Assembly (NCBI RefSeq): GCF_003121985.1 | Contig: NZ_QEWP01000011.1 | Span: forward strand, 62,001-126,000 | DNA: 64,000 nucleotides | Direction of reading: 5' to 3' | Source of the DNA: Marinilabilia rubra | GTDB lineage: Bacteria; Bacteroidota; Bacteroidia; Bacteroidales; Marinilabiliaceae | Shown: piece after piece, positions 37,182-46,560 of the stretch | How the letters are laid out: every line of letters starts with the position of its first letter | Position numbering within the stretch: the stretch's first letter is position 1 | Made by a program: the position numbers and the translations under genes | Notes under the pieces: model-generated | What the model was told of the DNA's origin: nothing | Database searches by the model: none | The model's input: only the letters and a program-made list of their open reading frames with translations

Positions 37182-38855
37182 TCAAAACACGGTAATTTCA
37201 CCACTTCCTCCAAACCGGTTTTTCTCAGCCCTGGCGACAGCGCCTGTGACTACCACAGACGTATCGCAATCATGTTCCCATTCGGCACTGCCCCGGAAAT
37301 TTCCGGTTTTGGTGACCTTATGAATGGTAACCAGGTTCATGTTAGGGTATTTCAATGTGAGTTTGGTAGCAGCCTCTGGGTTGAGTCTAAGACTGTCTGC
37401 ACTATCCAGAAACACAACATCGTATTTACTCAGATCTGCCGGAATTTTATCCACTAGGAAGAGCTCCGGATGTACTGCCTTGAGCATTTTGATTTTTTTC
37501 TGGAGCGTCGCTCCAAAACCTTCCTCATTGGCCACAAAAAGAACGGTTTTGCCCATTTGGTCAGCCAGGTATTTGGCCAGGTCAAGAGCCAGGGTGGACT
37601 TACCACTTCCGCCTTTGCCGTAGATCATTAACCGGAATGGTTCGCTCATATCCCCCAGCAGTTTGTGCCACTTGCCGGTAAGTCCCATGGGATAAAAAGC
37701 CTTTCGTTCAAAATCTGTGGAGCGCATGGCCTTCCCTGATTTCACCGTGATTTTCAGTTCGGTCTTATTACATCCGTCAATACCGGCCAATCCCTCCAGA
37801 CCATTCAGCTCAGACTGACTAATGGAAGGCGTAATAGACCGACCAGCCAGGTAATCTTCCAGTGCTTTCCTGATCACCCGAAGCTTTTCATGAAGTGGCT
37901 TTGATGCATTGAGAGCTGCTTTCCCGGTTTCAATTCTCTCTAACAGTTTTTTAGCTTCTTCCTTAACACCGGGTTTACCCTGAATGCGTAAGAACCGCTT
38001 AATGACCAGAACAGCCGGCATGGTTGCCAGTCCGGTGGTAATGGCTTTAAGTTCTGCAAGCTTATCCCCGGAGAAATTCACGGTTATACTGCCGCCATCA
38101 TTGACCATTGAAATCAGTTTGTCTTGCATGTATTCAATCTGGTCAGCATATTCAGATGCCTTGCGAACCCTTCGTTCGACAATGGCCGTTTGCAATGATT
38201 TCAGCATGTTAAGTAGCTCTTCATGTGTTTTTGTTTTCCCGTTCATGGCCACAAACCGGCGCAGGAAAGAAACTTCCGCATCCACCTTTTCGGTGTGCTC
38301 CGGTAGCGGCTTATCCATCCGGGCAAGCTTCTGTTTGATAAGACCTTTCAGAATGGTTTCCGAAACCTCCTTTTTGGTGCCTTTATCGGTTCGATACACA
38401 TAAACGGGTTCTCCCGACACAGAGTGGGAAAGAGTTTCAATTTCTGACTTTTCCACATAGCCGTTTACATAGGCATAAAGAAATTGTCCGGCTTTGTATT
38501 TGTGCTTCTTCAGTTTTTTGCGTGACTGACGCGGCTTTTTTTGTTTTTGAGTTTCTTTGTTTTCCTGTTTCTTAGTTTTTGAGTTTTTCTGTTTGGAAGT
38601 TTCTTTGTTTTCCGGCTTGCTACTTCCCTTTTTCAGCGCCTCCGGGTTGGCTTTAATGTCCTTATCCAGATTCTCGAAATACTTACCAAGAATCCGGTGA
38701 ATGGTTGCCACATTCTCCGGGTTGGTTTCTTCATGAATGTTTTCAATGATCTTGATTACCTCCGGGTGTTTACGGGTAAAAAAGTCACCGTGTGCCAGTT
38801 TTGAGAAGTCAATCCCTTTTGCCTTCTCAATGTAGTTGTCGATAGTAAATGCCAT
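37182..38855 (-). CDS. RecA-fold ATPase with Lys-rich linker
   Basis: 557 residues from MAFTIDNYIEK. I chose this start because the conserved AAATTTCACAAAATG element ends exactly there and the 61 residues upstream read through the previous gene. Residues 78-117 are a low-complexity Lys/Gln/Asn/Glu linker. The motif GLEGLAGIDG is at 352-361. The C-terminal ATPase has Walker A GKGGSGKS (413-420) and Walker B YDVVFLDSAD (about 478-487), and resembles RadA/RepA-type RecA-fold ATPases. It is the last gene of the element. It might drive DNA replication or recombination; a packaging ATPase is less likely because the FtsK/HerA-type signature is not seen. Confidence 0.75.
   Translation of the reverse strand: MAFTIDNYIEKAKGIDFSKLAHGDFFTRKHPEVIKIIENIHEETNPENVATIHRILGKYFENLDKDIKANPEALKKGSSKPENKETSKQKNSKTKKQENKETQKQKKPRQSRKKLKKHKYKAGQFLYAYVNGYVEKSEIETLSHSVSGEPVYVYRTDKGTKKEVSETILKGLIKQKLARMDKPLPEHTEKVDAEVSFLRRFVAMNGKTKTHEELLNMLKSLQTAIVERRVRKASEYADQIEYMQDKLISMVNDGGSITVNFSGDKLAELKAITTGLATMPAVLVIKRFLRIQGKPGVKEEAKKLLERIETGKAALNASKPLHEKLRVIRKALEDYLAGRSITPSISQSELNGLEGLAGIDGCNKTELKITVKSGKAMRSTDFERKAFYPMGLTGKWHKLLGDMSEPFRLMIYGKGGSGKSTLALDLAKYLADQMGKTVLFVANEEGFGATLQKKIKMLKAVHPELFLVDKIPADLSKYDVVFLDSADSLRLNPEAATKLTLKYPNMNLVTIHKVTKTGNFRGSAEWEHDCDTSVVVTGAVARAEKNRFGGSGEITVF
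38550..38611. repeat. Two copies of AGTTTCTTTGTTTT inside a coding linker
   Basis: Exact copies at 38550-38563 and 38598-38611. On the coding strand they encode part of the Lys-rich linker of the ATPase. Further exact copies are at 38944-38957, 42829-42842 and 44396-44409. Confidence 0.7.
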
Positions 38856-38867
38856 TTTGTGAAATTT
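38853..38867 (-). promoter_or_regulatory. Start-site element AAATTTCACAAAATG, copy 1
   Basis: The last three bases are the start codon of the ATPase gene. Four other copies lie at 47892, 56958, 61714 and 62150. Such exact placement points to translation initiation or mRNA-level control. Confidence 0.65.
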
Positions 38868-38874
38868 TAGTTTT

Positions 38875-41800
38875 TCAGAATTCAAATTCCATCTCCATTT
38901 CCAGCTCCAGAGCTGTTGCCAGAGAGAGTGCTTTAAGTTTTTTAGTTTCTTTGTTTTGCCCCACACGCTGGCGGTATCGCTTCTTGTCAATGGCCAGCTG
39001 TTCTCGTGCATATGCTTCATCAGGATCCCGGCGGGCAATCACTTCGGAGACATCTTCATCTTCAAAGATGAGCTCGAACATGGTTCTGGACATCTGGGCT
39101 GACAGGGAATATTTGTCCTGCAAAATCCGTGTGACCTGGGTAAGCCTTGAAGGATCAAAACTGCCCACCATATTGCTGCTGCGCTTGTTGAATCCGTCAT
39201 TGCCCTCCATGAGCCTGAACAAATCGGGATCTGTGTAAATCTCCTTGTTGCGGGCCCCATAGGGAATAACCAGCTCGTAACCATCGTACCCTCTTGAAAG
39301 CACAATGCCGTTTGTCAGGGCCACCAGAGAATTCTTGTTTAAGGATTGCAGATAGGGCAATATCTTTATGACCGGTACCTGAACGCTGGCGGTGGCCTTT
39401 TCCTTTTCCCAGCCATCAGGCATCAGAATGCCTTTCTCTTTGCCACCGCCCTGAAGTGTAAAATCAATCAGCTTTCCCCGATAGTTGGCAATGCCCTGAA
39501 GAATGTTGTCCGTGATGATGTAACGGGTGATGCGATCTGCCTGGCGTTTTTTCATCATCTCATCCCATTGATTGAGAATTTCCACCTGACTGTAATTGTC
39601 CAGCGAACTGCTTAACCCGATGATGCGCTCCACCATGGCTCCCTGATCACCGGACAGTGCCAGTACCATGTATTTTCGCCCATCACCAACTGCAAACCGC
39701 ACCTTTATTTTGGAAAGCGTATAAGGATTCTCCTCTTTGTGATTGATGACAAACCCGAGAAATACAGCAGGGGAGGGATCGTTGGAAACCACATTGGGCA
39801 CATAAACTCCGCGACCGGGATAGAAAGTCCTGATCCGGTTTCTAATGGCCCGCCTGAGGCGATCTGACTTTTCCCGTTCCGCATTAATCAGAGATTCCCT
39901 GGAATTTTCAATTTCCTGCAGCCGCTTCTTGACGTAAGCTGCTTGCTCTGCCTGATTTTTTAATTTTTTGTAGTTCTTTTCCTTTCGAATGTATGACCGT
40001 GCCACTTCCAGCCGCTCATCAATGTGCGAAAGCATGTTCTGTAATCGTGCCTGCAGAGCCTGTTCCATATCCTGGATAATCTTCTCGGTATAAGACAGCG
40101 GATCCTGATTCCCAACAGTCTGTTTGATCAGCTCCTGAATCTGGCTTTTACGAAAAGGCTTGCGAAGATTGGCACAATCGCAGGTTTTCAGAATCGAATC
40201 TCTTCCAAACGCGCTCTTTCCGCCTTTCCCTGCTTTGATCACTTTCCGGTCGATGACCACCGCATCCAGGGCAACGGCTTCCACCTCCAGGTCGTATTCC
40301 TCAATTTGTTTGAGGTACTCCACATATTCTGTGTATCGAAGTGCCATGTCGGTATAAAACTTCTCCTGATCTGCCACAGATAGAATAGCTACACGACCCG
40401 ACACCTTCTGAATGCCACCTTCTCTGATCTCAGGTGCTTCCACACCCAGTGGCTTGCCTAACAATTCATCGATTTCCGGGTTTTCAATCAGATAATCCGC
40501 CACCAGCTTGTCACCGTATTTGTTCAGGAAATCCACCTGCTCACCAATCTGACTCTGGTTGGCTTTCTGGTTACTGGTGGTATTGGCATCCAGACTGCGG
40601 AGCTTGCGTTGCAGCATCATCTGTAAACGCTTCTCAGCCGGAATAGCTGATGAAATGTAACGGTAACGCGGTTTGAGTATTTGTCCGGTGCGGTTGATGC
40701 GCCCCCGTTTTTGCACCTCGGTGTTGATGTCCAGCTCAGGCTGAAGCACAATCATCTCCCGCTGTTTAACCTGTGCTTTGGATACTTTCCGGGTTACAAT
40801 GGCATGGGCAGAAGCACCTGTGGAACCACTCTGATTAATCAGCAGGCAATCCACCTCATTGTCGTTGAACTGTCGGAAAGCATCATTGGTGGCAATCCTT
40901 TTGCGACTGAGAATGGTGCCTGACTCTCTGCCTGAAAACTGCACCATGATTTTCCGTCCGGTCACCTCAGCCACTATGAAGCCGGCATTTTCAATGATCT
41001 CCACAATCCGGTCGATGGGAGAGATGGTGATCCCCGTTGCTACCCGGTCTATCTCATCGGTAATCCGGTTGTATTCTGCCAGGGCTTCCTCGCTGATCAT
41101 GGCCGGTTCCAGGAAATCATATTTCTTCTGTCCCCGGTAATCGGTAATGGTAATTTTCAAAACCGATTTGAGTCCTTTATAGAGAACATGCTTAAAATCC
41201 GTATTGATGACTTCACCCGGAGCCGATTCGGCAATCTCCTCCAGGAACGAGCCCATGGTGTTGGCAAAGGCAATGACCGGTTTGCGTCCCGCTTTCAGGG
41301 AACGGATGGCATCGCGTGCCACATCCTCCGCTTTCAGACTTAGCAGAAGCTGATTGATTACATTAAAAACCTTCGAGAAGTATGGCTGATTGTCCACCCC
41401 TGCAGAAGAAGTACCTTTTCTGGAGCTGGCCTCCCCGCCTTCAGCCTTCATGGCATCATCCAGGTTGTTGACAGCCTCTGCAACGTAATCTTTCTGGAAA
41501 GCAATGATGTCCCGGATGATCTCTGTTACCTTGTCGGCAATCCGGCGATGTTCCCGCTCATTTTCCGTGAGGGTCACATAATCCACCTCGATGCCTTCAA
41601 AAGAGCGCTCACGACGTATCATTTGGCCTTCCGACACCAGCTGCGCAGAAAGAATCTCCTGAAGTGCTACGCCACCTCGGGTAATGGAATCCACCAACTC
41701 ATCTTTGGTCATGTTCGCCTCCGATAGACAGGTTTTCAAAGCATAAATGGGCATATTGTCCGGTCGCTTGGCAAAAGTCGCCGACAGGAATACCACACCC

Positions 41801-42750
41801 GCAGCATTCTGAATCACATTCATCAGAAAAGTGCCTGTTTGTGAAGCCCCTGAAGCATTGTGAGCTTCATCCATAATAATGATGTTGCCTTCAGCCATTT
41901 TGGCCAGAAACATGGGTTTCAAAGGTTTCTTTTCCGGTTGGTTGAATTGGGTGTAAGTGGCCAGGATCACATCATATTTCTTTGGTAGTTGTTGTGATTT
42001 GAAAACAGACTCCTGAACCGCCCGGGCATCCGCCTGGTAAAGCAGATTTCCTTCCGAATCCTTGACTCTGGTTTTGGCATCATCGGCATTGACAATGAAG
42101 GGCACCAGGTGACCGGAACCAATATCCGCAAGATCCCGGTAGATATCCGAAAAGAGATTGGGCTTTTCACTTAAAAAGATGGGAATTTTCTTTTGCTGAT
42201 TGGCATACCGGATCATGGCCGCCGCAATGCGTCCCTTGCCGATACCTGTCTGGTCACCTACAATCAAAGACTGGTTGCGCTCCTCAATATTGTAAATGGC
42301 CAAAGCAACAGCATCGATCTGCTCGGCAGACAAAGCCTTTTCCAGTTCCTCTTTTGTTTTGTAGCCCAGCTTTTTGCGAACCAGATCAAACACATTTCCG
42401 CCCATGTGCTTTTTGATTTTCCGTGCAGCGATGTGCGTCTCATCAGCCATGGAGTCCGGCACCTGGGTTTCCAGAATAATACCCCCTTCCGATACCGGGA
42501 TGTATGGCTCCCCCAGTCCTTTGCCGGTTGGTTTGTATCCATGTGATTTTAGAAATAACCGCCAACGGTGAGGGGTGCGCTCGGACAAATCTTTTAGTCT
42601 GGCGGAGAATTTCTTAAAGCCGGTAGATACATCAAACCCCCAGAATAGAAGTTTCTCACTGATTTCCGGGGCCGGTCTTTTATCAAATGTAATGACGGTT
42701 TTAGTTAAGAGAACCTGTTGCTTTTTGTCAATCTGTATATGAAAGTTCAT
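38875..42750 (-). CDS. Strawberry-notch-like SF2 helicase, polyvalent type
   Basis: 1291 residues. The SF2 core has NQSLIVGDQTGIGKGRIAA (Walker A, about 170), NIIIMDEAHNASG (DEAH, about 290), GVVFLSATFAKRP, LLINQSGSTGASAHA (about 635) and VQKRGRINRTGQ (about 665), the arrangement of strawberry-notch helicases. A long helical region (about 900-1000) follows. The extreme C-terminus is LATALELEMEMEFEF, shared with two other proteins of this run. Helicases like this are typical parts of 'polyvalent' proteins of phages and plasmids, thought to enter the host with the DNA. It precedes the ATPase gene by 19 bases. A role in protecting or remodelling incoming DNA is inferred. Confidence 0.85.
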   Translation of the reverse strand: MNFHIQIDKKQQVLLTKTVITFDKRPAPEISEKLLFWGFDVSTGFKKFSARLKDLSERTPHRWRLFLKSHGYKPTGKGLGEPYIPVSEGGIILETQVPDSMADETHIAARKIKKHMGGNVFDLVRKKLGYKTKEELEKALSAEQIDAVALAIYNIEERNQSLIVGDQTGIGKGRIAAAMIRYANQQKKIPIFLSEKPNLFSDIYRDLADIGSGHLVPFIVNADDAKTRVKDSEGNLLYQADARAVQESVFKSQQLPKKYDVILATYTQFNQPEKKPLKPMFLAKMAEGNIIIMDEAHNASGASQTGTFLMNVIQNAAGVVFLSATFAKRPDNMPIYALKTCLSEANMTKDELVDSITRGGVALQEILSAQLVSEGQMIRRERSFEGIEVDYVTLTENEREHRRIADKVTEIIRDIIAFQKDYVAEAVNNLDDAMKAEGGEASSRKGTSSAGVDNQPYFSKVFNVINQLLLSLKAEDVARDAIRSLKAGRKPVIAFANTMGSFLEEIAESAPGEVINTDFKHVLYKGLKSVLKITITDYRGQKKYDFLEPAMISEEALAEYNRITDEIDRVATGITISPIDRIVEIIENAGFIVAEVTGRKIMVQFSGRESGTILSRKRIATNDAFRQFNDNEVDCLLINQSGSTGASAHAIVTRKVSKAQVKQREMIVLQPELDINTEVQKRGRINRTGQILKPRYRYISSAIPAEKRLQMMLQRKLRSLDANTTSNQKANQSQIGEQVDFLNKYGDKLVADYLIENPEIDELLGKPLGVEAPEIREGGIQKVSGRVAILSVADQEKFYTDMALRYTEYVEYLKQIEEYDLEVEAVALDAVVIDRKVIKAGKGGKSAFGRDSILKTCDCANLRKPFRKSQIQELIKQTVGNQDPLSYTEKIIQDMEQALQARLQNMLSHIDERLEVARSYIRKEKNYKKLKNQAEQAAYVKKRLQEIENSRESLINAEREKSDRLRRAIRNRIRTFYPGRGVYVPNVVSNDPSPAVFLGFVINHKEENPYTLSKIKVRFAVGDGRKYMVLALSGDQGAMVERIIGLSSSLDNYSQVEILNQWDEMMKKRQADRITRYIITDNILQGIANYRGKLIDFTLQGGGKEKGILMPDGWEKEKATASVQVPVIKILPYLQSLNKNSLVALTNGIVLSRGYDGYELVIPYGARNKEIYTDPDLFRLMEGNDGFNKRSSNMVGSFDPSRLTQVTRILQDKYSLSAQMSRTMFELIFEDEDVSEVIARRDPDEAYAREQLAIDKKRYRQRVGQNKETKKLKALSLATALELEMEMEFEF
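38878..38925 (-). repeat. Terminal tag copy 1 (C-terminus of helicase)
   Basis: Encodes LATALELEMEMEFEF followed by the stop codon. It is nearly identical in DNA and protein to the copy at 44303-44350. Confidence 0.85.
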
Positions 42751-42842
42751 GTTATTTGTTTTTAAGTTTTTCTCTTGCCTTGTTTTTTAGTTTTATTGTT
42801 TTTTTATTCCTCAGTTTTTCAGTTCCTGAGTTTCTTTGTTTT
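42751..42842. repeat. A/T-rich low-complexity spacer between helicase and methylase genes
   Basis: Read leftward it is made of AAAACT, AAACAAAGAAACT and AAAAAC words with stops in the methylase frame, so it is non-coding. It has the same composition as the coding Lys-rich linkers in the neighbouring genes and contains an exact AGTTTCTTTGTTTT copy on the + strand (42829-42842). Confidence 0.6.
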
Positions 42843-44294
42843 TCAATTTTGTTGTTTTAATCTTTCTTTAATGGCTGCAATGCGGGCCTCCCGGTTATTG
42901 AAAACCCGGCCAACGGTTATTTCCTTTCCGTCGATAAAACGGGCCGTCCAGGTGCGGTCGTGGTAAAACTGTACTTTGGAAAAAGCTTTGTAGCCTTTCT
43001 CGCGTTTGTCCGCCTTGCAGGCAAAAAGCTCGGGTACCACCTGTGATTCAGGGAGTACAACCGGCTCTTTTTCTCCTTTGATGGTGATCTCCACAATACC
43101 GGAACGTGGTAATCCGGTCACGATGCCATTAATGATGATGTTCCCTGATGTCAGAAAAGAAATGCGGTCTCCTATTTTACAGCGATGGTTCTCCTCCGGT
43201 TTTTGAGCTGCCAGATCCAGGAAATGACTCATGTCGGCATTCAGAACCCGGTCATAAAAACGATCAAAAGAAGAGACAACCTCCCGCAGATGTCTGTTTT
43301 TGGTGCTGTGTTCGGCGGCATATTCGGCAATTCCCCCGGGAGCTTCTTTGCGCCCCGCAATCAGAATGAGACGGGTGTTGAAAGCTGTTCCCTGACGGGA
43401 GTAAAGTTGATGCCCGTCAATGGGAATGATGTCCTCCACATGATAAAAATGATAGATAAAGTTCAGGAAATAGCGGTCACCCTTATTGGTAATTACTCCG
43501 GAATCCGGATTGTATTTGGTATGACCGCCAATAATGATAGCTGCCCGTCCGTCATCTTTCATGGTTTCGAGAGCACGGATGGCCATGATGTGTTCCAGTT
43601 TTTTGATGTGAAAACCTTCCACCTGTTCGATGGTTTCCAGATCGCCAAAAGGCGGGTTCGTGACAATGCCATCGTATATTTTGCCGAATCCGAAAGGAAG
43701 TGAAGCATCCAGACTGGTAATGGTTTTGTAAGGCTGACGGTTCAGATTTTGAAGACGTATCTTGTCCAGTTCGTTTACATGGAGGTGATTGTATGGGAGC
43801 GCATGACAAAGCAGTCCGTTACCCGCGCTGGGCTCAAAGTAAAGGGCTTCTCCTTTGACCTTTCTGACCCACAGCCCGGCCATGAAGGAGATGGGCGCGG
43901 GGGTGGAATACTGTTGCAAAAGCACACTCATGGAGGTGCGATGCGAAAGATTGACCTGTGAGCGGTAAAGCTCAACAACCCTCTCAAAGCGCTGGCGAAA
44001 GTTTCGTTTTTCACTAAAAGCAATGCGGCGGGCTTCCAGGGCAATGGCCAGCTCTGTCAGCTCTTTTACCTTGTTTTGGTTATCAATCCCAAAGCGCTGA
44101 CGGGCCAGTTTCTCAATGGTGGTTTTATTGTGAGAAGTTCGTTTGCCAAGTTCCTGCTGAACGGCTTTTACAAAATCCGTTTCCCGGCTTTTGGAGCTGT
44201 TGGAATTATCAGAAAAAGCGAATTCTATCTCTGTTTCCAGTTCCAGAGCCAGTGCAATGGCCAATATGGTGAGTTTTACTTTCGCGGTCTTCAT
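42843..44294 (-). CDS. N6-adenine methylase-like polyvalent protein
   Basis: 483 residues. The N-terminus (residues 10-27) carries ALALELETEIEFAF, a version of the tag found at the C-termini of its two neighbours. The methylase domain has FEPSAGNGLL (SAM motif, about 150) and GIVTNPPFGD (catalytic NPPF, about 210). The C-terminal part (about 370-480) is beta-rich with KVQFYHDRTWTARFIDGK. In polyvalent systems such methylases protect incoming DNA from restriction. It starts 5 bases after the metallopeptidase gene and is co-transcribed. The methylation target is unknown. Confidence 0.85.
   Translation of the reverse strand: MKTAKVKLTILAIALALELETEIEFAFSDNSNSSKSRETDFVKAVQQELGKRTSHNKTTIEKLARQRFGIDNQNKVKELTELAIALEARRIAFSEKRNFRQRFERVVELYRSQVNLSHRTSMSVLLQQYSTPAPISFMAGLWVRKVKGEALYFEPSAGNGLLCHALPYNHLHVNELDKIRLQNLNRQPYKTITSLDASLPFGFGKIYDGIVTNPPFGDLETIEQVEGFHIKKLEHIMAIRALETMKDDGRAAIIIGGHTKYNPDSGVITNKGDRYFLNFIYHFYHVEDIIPIDGHQLYSRQGTAFNTRLILIAGRKEAPGGIAEYAAEHSTKNRHLREVVSSFDRFYDRVLNADMSHFLDLAAQKPEENHRCKIGDRISFLTSGNIIINGIVTGLPRSGIVEITIKGEKEPVVLPESQVVPELFACKADKREKGYKAFSKVQFYHDRTWTARFIDGKEITVGRVFNNREARIAAIKERLKQQN
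44213..44267 (-). repeat. Terminal tag copy 2 (N-terminus of methylase)
   Basis: Encodes IALALELETEIEFAF near the N-terminus of the methylase; diverged but clearly related to the other two copies in DNA and protein. Confidence 0.75.
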
Positions 44295-44299
44295 AACAA

Positions 44300-46348
44300 T
44301 CAGAATTCAAAGGCCATTTCCATCTCCAGTTCCAGAGCTGTGGCCATGGTTACCGGGGTTTTTTGTTTTTTAGTTTCTTTCTTTTTTTGTTGGGAAGTTT
44401 CTTTGTTTTTCAGTTTCGGAGTTTTTTTATTTTTCTGTTTTTCAGTTTCCACAAAAACAACCCCGCTTTCAGCATCGCCCTGTTTGTCCAGTTCAATAAA
44501 TTCATCTACCCGCTGATCGGTAAAAGGCACAAACCGACCCAATCCGATCACTTTACGGGCCTCCCGGATGATGCTTTCGAACAACCGGTTAAGAAAAGCC
44601 CTTTCTTCCCCCTGAGGATAAACACCCACCCCGAAATGCGCCCCGCTGACCAGGTAGTTGTTTTCCATCCCTCTGGCGGTCAGTCGGTCAAAGACAAAAC
44701 ACTCAAAGGCCCTGGCAAACATCTCCACCGGAGAGGCCCAGTATTTGGAACCGTAAAACTTCGATTCTGCATAGAATTCGGAAATATTGTTCAGGGTTAG
44801 CGGAATGTCCAGAAACTCCAGTCCAAACTTTCGGGGAATACTGCTCAGAAGTGCCTTGGCATTGCTGTAATAAGAAGGATATTTCAGATAGCCGGGATAT
44901 CTCCGTTTCAGGAAATCGAGCGATTCTTCGGGAGAGGCTCCGTATTCAAGGCGGAAAGCGTATTTGGCATCTTTGGTGTAAAACCTTCGGGTAATGGATT
45001 TTCCTGCAGTTTGCTCATTATTGCCCCGATAGGTGAAACGAGCCAGATTGGTGACTTTGTCGTATAGGTTCAGGGCCTTTGGATTTTGAATGTACTGGTC
45101 GCTGTCAATTTCAATGTGTTTTTCCCGGAAGGCATAACAACCGGTGGCCATTTTACCCTTTCTGAGTCCGAGATTGATGCCTAAAAGATGGTCGAAGAAA
45201 TGACCCCACTCGTGAGCCACAGTTCCGTCACCGTGTTTTCGTGTCAGGTTTATGATCTGACGCATCGGTTCATAATGTGCCAGGGCTTTCCCTTTTCCCC
45301 TGGCCGCAAATGCAATCGCCAGATTCCCGATTTTATGGATCTGACAAATATCGATGTCCAGAGCTTCGCATAAATCGGTGATGGCACCAATGAAATAGCG
45401 GATGTGTTCTTTCAGCTCTTTGTCGGTAATGGAATGACCTATTTGAACGGCATTAAAACCGTATCTTTCGGTCAAAACCTTCTCGGAAATATCATTATCA
45501 GAGATGAAGAGGCCTCCTTTTCTTCTGATGTGTGAAAGCGGCAAGCCTGAATTGATCTCAATTTTATCGTTTGACTTTGTGCCTTTATTGTTTTTGGGGA
45601 AAGCCCAGTCCCAGGAAGGTTCTTTGTAGAGAGCATTGGCTGTTTCATGAACCTTACTGCTTTTGAGCATAACCATGTTGGAAAAGCGAGTTGAGAAGTT
45701 CTCTCTTAGCAGGCGTGTAAAGTAATAGCGCTTTTGGGTTTTAAAATAATGATCTAACCGGTCATAATGATCTTTAAGGAAAAGATCAACTTCAGTATAA
45801 TCCCGGCAATCCTTAAATTCAATGGAGTGCTTAATCATTGCTGAAAGCTCAAGAGTTATTTGAGCGGAAGTGCTGTAAGCCTTCGCTGCCTCCAGAGACC
45901 ACAATACATCCGGTAGAGTGTCCACCAGTGGCTTGATGGTATCGTAGTCATTCAATTTTTGTTGAAGGTATTCCGCCGTTCTGACATAAACCTTTCGCAT
46001 ATCTGGGGTATTGACAGAAGGCTTTGGCGGAAAAGATTTCCGAAATTCATTTCTCAGATAGCAAAGAGCCGGATCGGCATTGGATGCCTTGAGGATAGAG
46101 AAGTCATAAGCCGCCCAAACATTGTCTTTTACCACCATTTCAATGGCAGAAGCTTCATCCTGTTCCAGTTTGTCGAGGTCTTTGGAGTTGACCAGGGAAC
46201 GCATAGCGGCCCGTTCTTTGGCAGATCCGGGTACATACTCCCCGGCATCCCTGAACTTTCGCTTTTTCTGCTTTTCACGGAGGAACTCCACTACATCAGG
46301 CGATTGTCCTAATGTTCCGCTTAGAAAAATGTATTTCACCTTTCCCAT
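44300..46348 (-). CDS. Zincin metallopeptidase polyvalent protein
   Basis: 682 residues. A zinc motif HEWGHFFDHLLG lies at about 380, with the downstream SPVEMFARAFECFVFDRL region (about 545) supplying a possible third ligand. This matches the metallopeptidase domain of polyvalent proteins. A Lys/Thr/Gln-rich linker (about 630-665) leads to the C-terminal tag MATALELEMEMAFEF. The N-terminal half is helical and unassigned. It overlaps the previous small gene by 13 bases. A role in cleaving host proteins after DNA entry, or in maturation, is inferred from family context only. Confidence 0.8.
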   Translation of the reverse strand: MGKVKYIFLSGTLGQSPDVVEFLREKQKKRKFRDAGEYVPGSAKERAAMRSLVNSKDLDKLEQDEASAIEMVVKDNVWAAYDFSILKASNADPALCYLRNEFRKSFPPKPSVNTPDMRKVYVRTAEYLQQKLNDYDTIKPLVDTLPDVLWSLEAAKAYSTSAQITLELSAMIKHSIEFKDCRDYTEVDLFLKDHYDRLDHYFKTQKRYYFTRLLRENFSTRFSNMVMLKSSKVHETANALYKEPSWDWAFPKNNKGTKSNDKIEINSGLPLSHIRRKGGLFISDNDISEKVLTERYGFNAVQIGHSITDKELKEHIRYFIGAITDLCEALDIDICQIHKIGNLAIAFAARGKGKALAHYEPMRQIINLTRKHGDGTVAHEWGHFFDHLLGINLGLRKGKMATGCYAFREKHIEIDSDQYIQNPKALNLYDKVTNLARFTYRGNNEQTAGKSITRRFYTKDAKYAFRLEYGASPEESLDFLKRRYPGYLKYPSYYSNAKALLSSIPRKFGLEFLDIPLTLNNISEFYAESKFYGSKYWASPVEMFARAFECFVFDRLTARGMENNYLVSGAHFGVGVYPQGEERAFLNRLFESIIREARKVIGLGRFVPFTDQRVDEFIELDKQGDAESGVVFVETEKQKNKKTPKLKNKETSQQKKKETKKQKTPVTMATALELEMEMAFEF
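44303..44350 (-). repeat. Terminal tag copy 3 (C-terminus of metallopeptidase)
   Basis: Encodes MATALELEMEMAFEF before the stop; 13 of 15 residues match the helicase copy at 38878. Confidence 0.85.
44396..44409. repeat. AGTTTCTTTGTTTT copy in metallopeptidase linker
   Basis: An exact copy in the DNA for the Lys-rich linker just before the C-terminal tag; variants occur on both sides. Confidence 0.65.
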
Positions 46349-46560
46349 GGATCAAAGACATCAATGATTTCGTTTAGATTCACATCCAGCCACTGACCTT
46401 TGAGGCCGGTACTTTCAGGTGCCTCAGTTACTTTCCCGTGAGCACATGTTTTGTTAAAGGCATAAACCTCGATGGTAATCTCCGATTGATCGCGGATCAC
46501 CGATATGTGACTGCGGTCAAAAAGCTGAGAGAATAGTTCTTCTGATCTTGTCGTTGCCAT
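46336..46560 (-). CDS. Small unknown protein
   Basis: 74 residues from MATTRSEELFSQL. An upstream in-frame Met would add 14 residues but overlaps the preceding gene more. The C-terminus has WLDVNLNEIIDVFDPWE. No family is recognised. It overlaps the metallopeptidase start by 13 bases and the preceding small gene by 44 bases, a compaction typical of phage genomes. Confidence 0.6.
   Translation of the reverse strand: MATTRSEELFSQLFDRSHISVIRDQSEITIEVYAFNKTCAHGKVTEAPESTGLKGQWLDVNLNEIIDVFDPWER

Noticed and set aside
37182-38855. RecA-fold ATPase as the genome-packaging ATPase
   Set aside because: Walker motifs are present but the region after Walker B looks like RadA/RepA rather than FtsK/HerA packaging enzymes; kept as unassigned.
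38856-39038. 61-residue N-terminal extension of the ATPase
   Set aside because: It reads through the C-terminal coding region of the helicase in another frame; the start-site element fixes the start at 38855.
43185-43703. 172-residue rightward ORF inside the methylase gene
   Set aside because: Antisense shadow of a well-supported methylase with SAM and NPPF motifs.
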